Shown piece after piece: positions 6,193-8,238 of a stretch of DNA of 8,238 nt. The first letter of the stretch is position 1. Each line of letters opens with the position of its first letter. The notes beneath the pieces are model-generated. The model was not told the DNA's origin. It worked only from the letters and a program-made list of their open reading frames with translations, and made no database searches. The translations under genes were made by a program, and so were the position numbers. Source of the DNA: Hyphomicrobiales bacterium (GTDB lineage Bacteria > Pseudomonadota > Alphaproteobacteria > Rhizobiales > Xanthobacteraceae); contig JACQDO010000145.1 in NCBI GenBank assembly GCA_016201085.1, positions 1 through 8,238 of the forward strand, written 5' to 3'.

Positions 6193-6725
6193 TTGCGCAG
6201 CTACGGCTCTTACCTGTTGCTGCGCTCCGCCCACGATGTGGGCCGCCCGCAAGTAAGTAGCCTGCGCTGGCAATGGGCGGCGGCGGTCGCGGTCATCGCT
6301 TCGTTCGCCGGCGATATCATCGCCTACGGTATCGGCCGCGCCGTGAGCGAGAATTTCCCGCGCGCGCTCACCTCCTCGCTGAGTTCGATCGTCAGCCTGC
6401 TCGCCGGCGTCGGCCGCTATGGCTTCGCGCGCTTCATGAGCTTCGCAGCTGTCGGCCGGCTGATCTGGACCTCGGCTATGGCGTCGGCAGCAACATCGAG
6501 GCGGCCAGCCAGTTCCTCGGCAATATGAGCGGCCCGCTGATATCGCTCGGCGTGCTGGTGGTGGCGGGCGCCTACCGGGCCGGGATGATGCAGCCGGACG
6601 CCGGCCGACGGTTGCGCCGACGAAGGGCTGCCCTGCGCCTAAACCGGGTGGACAGGGCGACGGCCATCGCCTCTAGTCGGCGACCCTCGTCCCGCCAAGG
6701 CTGCCGATGCCCGCCACCTCATTGA
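6193..6725 (+). pseudogene. Remnant of a DedA-family membrane protein
   Basis: Two frames together give a shrunken DedA/SNARE-associated-type protein. The first frame (6193-6528) reads YGSYLLLRSAHDVG, then AVIASFAGDIIAYGIGRAVSE (the conserved GDxxxYxIGR block), then SIVSLLAGVGRYGFARFMSF and VGRLIWT (the AGxxRxxxxRF and G-xx-LW blocks). At about 6465-6480 the likeness moves to the third frame, which gives DLGYGVGSNIEAASQFLGN and a last hydrophobic segment LISLGVLVVAGAYRAGM before a stop at 6723-6725. Intact DedA proteins are about 200 residues. Here stretches between blocks are too short: the segment between the GDxxxYxIGR block and the AGxxR block, and between LIWT and LGYG. So several deletions, at least one frame-shifting, are inferred. 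The end overlaps the start of the EamA gene by 19 bp, where it is no longer DedA sequence. Confidence 0.7.
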
Positions 6726-7624
6726 CCATGGATCGCCAGACCTGGCTGCTGCTGCTGTTGTTGTCGGTGCTGTGGGGCGCGTCGTTCTTTTTCGGCAGCG
6801 TGGCGTTGCGCGAGTTGCCGCCGACGACAGTCGTATTTGTGCGGGTGGCCCTGGCCGCGGCCTTGCTGTTTCCTTTGTTCAAGATGCAGGGCGGCACTTT
6901 GCCGACCAGCCCTGCCGGCTGGCTGCCGTTTTTCGTCATGGGGCTATTGAACAACATCATTCCATTCTCGCTCACGCTGGCCGGCCAACTGCTGATTTCG
7001 AGCGGCCTGGCCTCGGTGCTGAACGCGACCACGCCGTTGTTCACCGTGTTGCTGCTGGCGGGCTTCGGCGACGAGCGGCTAATCGCACGCCGCGTCGTCG
7101 GCGTGCTCATCGGCCTGATCGGCGTGATCGTGCTGCGCGAACCGAGCGTCGTCCGGTCCGGAAGCGAGACCTTCGGCATGTTGCTCTGTCTCGGCGCCGC
7201 CCTGAGCTACGGTTTTTCCGGCCTGTGGGGGCGACGCAAGTTGCACGGCGTGGCGCCGCTCACCTCGGCGACCTGTCAACTCATTACCTCAGGCATCGCC
7301 ATGGCGTTCATCGCCGCGGCGATCGACCGGCCGTGGCAATTGCCGATGCCGGGCGCCGTCACCTGGGCGGCGCTGATCGGGGTTGCCGCGCTCTCCACCT
7401 CGCTCGCCTATGTCGTGTTCTACCGCATCCTGGCGCGCTCGGGCGCGACCAATGTGATGCTGGTGACGCTGCTTATCCCGGTCACGGCCATCCTGCTCGG
7501 CGTTACGGTGCTGGGCGAGCCGCTGTCGGCGCGCGAGATCGCCGGCGCCCTGGTCATCGCCAGCGCGCTCATCGTGATCGATGGGCGGGCGCTGCGGTGG
7601 ATTCGAAGGCCGGCACGCGCCTAG
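6707..7624 (+). CDS. EamA/DMT-family transporter
   Basis: This 305-aa inner-membrane protein has two EamA repeats, about residues 8-145 and 155-295, each with about five hydrophobic helices, ten in all. Typical marks are LSVLWGASFFFGSVAL (18-33), RVALAAALLFP (45-55), the LxxxLxxxLNATTPLFTVLL segment (about 101-118), RRVVGVLIGLIGVIVL (126-141), and in the second half SLAYVVFYRILARSGATNV and LGVTVLGEPLSAREIAGALVI. Such drug/metabolite transporters mostly export amino acids or other small metabolites, and the substrate cannot be read from sequence. I chose the ATG at 6707 (AAGG seven bases upstream) over the ATG at 6728. It may be read with yidD through the DedA remnant, with no promoter visible in between. 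It ends 105 bp before thrS. Confidence 0.88.
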   Translation: MPATSLTMDRQTWLLLLLLSVLWGASFFFGSVALRELPPTTVVFVRVALAAALLFPLFKMQGGTLPTSPAGWLPFFVMGLLNNIIPFSLTLAGQLLISSGLASVLNATTPLFTVLLLAGFGDERLIARRVVGVLIGLIGVIVLREPSVVRSGSETFGMLLCLGAALSYGFSGLWGRRKLHGVAPLTSATCQLITSGIAMAFIAAAIDRPWQLPMPGAVTWAALIGVAALSTSLAYVVFYRILARSGATNVMLVTLLIPVTAILLGVTVLGEPLSAREIAGALVIASALIVIDGRALRWIRRPARA

Positions 7625-7639
7625 CCGCCAACACCATAG

Positions 7640-7667
7640 TTGCGCGAAATTTTTGCCCTGCTATATC
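7640..7667 (+). promoter_or_regulatory. Possible promoter of thrS
   Basis: TTGCGC (7640-7645), a 16-nt spacer and TATATC (7662-7667) lie about 65-90 bp before the thrS start, in an AT-richer patch just after the transporter gene. This match by eye suggests thrS has its own transcript. Confidence 0.4.
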
Positions 7668-7690
7668 CCTTGCGCAATCGAATCTGCTTA

Positions 7691-7708
7691 CCCGCGCTCG
7701 TTCGCGGG
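7691..7708 (+). promoter_or_regulatory. Stem-loop in the thrS leader
   Basis: CCCGCG (7691-7696), a 6-nt loop CTCGTT, and CGCGGG (7703-7708) give a fully GC-rich 6-bp stem. It ends 10 nt before the AGGAG ribosome site (7719-7723). No T-run follows, so it is not a classic terminator for the transporter gene. It could be a leader element of thrS or a weak terminator. Confidence 0.35.
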
Positions 7709-7729
7709 AGTGAGCCACAGGAGACCACC

Positions 7730-8238
7730 ATGGTCGCGCTGACCTTTCCCGACGGCGCACGCCGGGACTACCCCCAAGGCACCACGGGGCTCGATATCGC
7801 CAAGGGCATTTCGCCCTCGCTGGCCAAGCGCACCGTGGCCATGGCGCTCGACGGTGCGGCCGCCGATCTGGCAGACCCGATCGAGCGCGACGCCAAGATC
7901 GAATTCTTGACCCGCGACGACCCGCGCGCGCTCGAGCTGATCCGCCACGATGCCGCGCATATCATGGCGGAAGCGGTGCAGTCGCTGTGGCCGGGCACGC
8001 AGGTCACCATCGGCCCGGTGATCGAGAACGGTTTCTATTACGACTTCGCGCGCAACCAGCCGTTCACGCTGGAGGACCTGCCCGTCATCGAGAAGAAGAT
8101 GAAGGAGATCGTCGCGCGCGACAGGCCCTTCACCAAGGAAGAATGGTCGCGCGAGCAGGCCAAGAAAGTGTTCGCCGACAAAGGCGAGAACTTCAAGGTC
8201 GAGCTGGTCGACGCCATTCCCGCCGACCAGAAGATCAA
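7730..8238 (+). CDS. thrS: Threonyl-tRNA synthetase, N-terminal part (runs off the window)
   Basis: The first 169 codons of an open frame begin at ATG 7730, with AGGAG seven bases upstream. The cytosolic enzyme charges tRNA-Thr with threonine. Residues 1-60 form the TGS domain ([27 protein letters not shown]). From about 61 the editing domain begins, with the HxxxH motif at H73 and H77 in [11 protein letters not shown]; this domain hydrolyses Ser-tRNA-Thr. Further family marks are [12 protein letters not shown] (95-106) and the [15 protein letters not shown] stretch. The catalytic class II core and the anticodon-binding domain lie beyond position 8238. The gene probably has its own promoter in the 105-bp gap after the transporter gene. 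Nothing seen suggests damage. Confidence 0.97.
   Translation, partial: MVALTFPDGARRDYPQGTTGLDIAKGISPSLAKRTVAMALDGAAADLADPIERDAKIEFLTRDDPRALELIRHDAAHIMAEAVQSLWPGTQVTIGPVIENGFYYDFARNQPFTLEDLPVIEKKMKEIVARDRPFTKEEWSREQAKKVFADKGENFKVELVDAIPADQKI

Noticed and set aside
6138..6260. Small ORF starting at the ATGA overlap with the yidD stop
   Set aside because: About 40 codons of basic low-complexity sequence without family likeness; DedA similarity lies in a different frame.
6772..7713. Plus-strand ORF of 313 codons overlapping the EamA transporter
   Set aside because: Shifted frame of the transporter gene with an R/A/G/H-rich composition; the other frame has ten hydrophobic helices and EamA marks.
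1..8238. CRISPR array, tRNA or rRNA, prophage, insertion sequence or defence system
   Set aside because: No regularly spaced repeats, cloverleaf, transposase or known defence domain was seen on either strand; the palindromes are REP-like intergenic repeats.

Overview
This window is a GC-rich chromosomal segment that reads as Alphaproteobacteria, most likely Hyphomicrobiales of the Bradyrhizobium/Rhodopseudomonas/Xanthobacteraceae kind. The basis is the protein wording (IscU-like scaffold, HisI, FolE, YidD, ThrS), the codon use, and several short palindromic intergenic repeats of types common in those genomes. No species can be named from the sequence alone. The content is mostly housekeeping. 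I see no phage, transposase, CRISPR array, tRNA or rRNA, and no convincing new multi-gene system.

Layout, left to right. Positions 1-189 (+) hold the last 62 codons of a CitE/HpcH-type CoA-ester lyase. A palindromic repeat region (190-367) follows. On the minus strand come a radical SAM enzyme of the cobalamin-binding-like group (474-2093), whose C-terminal tail has been pushed into another frame (368-601), then hisI (2176-2622), an inverted pair of REP-like elements (2647-2753), and folE (2769-3428). A 256-bp divergent spacer separates folE from a plus-strand IscU/NifU-N-like scaffold gene (3685-4134). A nested palindrome (4143-4244) sits between that gene and a convergent minus-strand gene for a secreted ClpP-fold protein (4252-5562). 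An AT-richer divergent spacer (5563-5799) carries two inverted repeats. On the plus strand follow yidD (5800-6141), the remains of a DedA-family membrane protein (about 6193-6725), an EamA/DMT transporter (6707-7624), and the first 169 codons of thrS (7730 to the window end).

The genes belong to separate pathways. HisI acts in histidine synthesis and FolE in tetrahydrofolate/pterin synthesis. The scaffold protein is probably for Fe-S cluster assembly, YidD helps membrane protein insertion, and ThrS charges tRNA-Thr. From general knowledge, folE, hisI, the scaffold gene, yidD and thrS often lie near each other in related genomes. The ClpP-fold gene and the transporter look like additions to that neighbourhood.

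The features most worth a second look are the two broken reading frames (radical SAM tail, DedA remnant), both of which look like deletions rather than single-base slips; the non-canonical ligand set of the IscU-like protein; and the inverted repeat lying over a perfect TATAAT in the 5563-5799 spacer.
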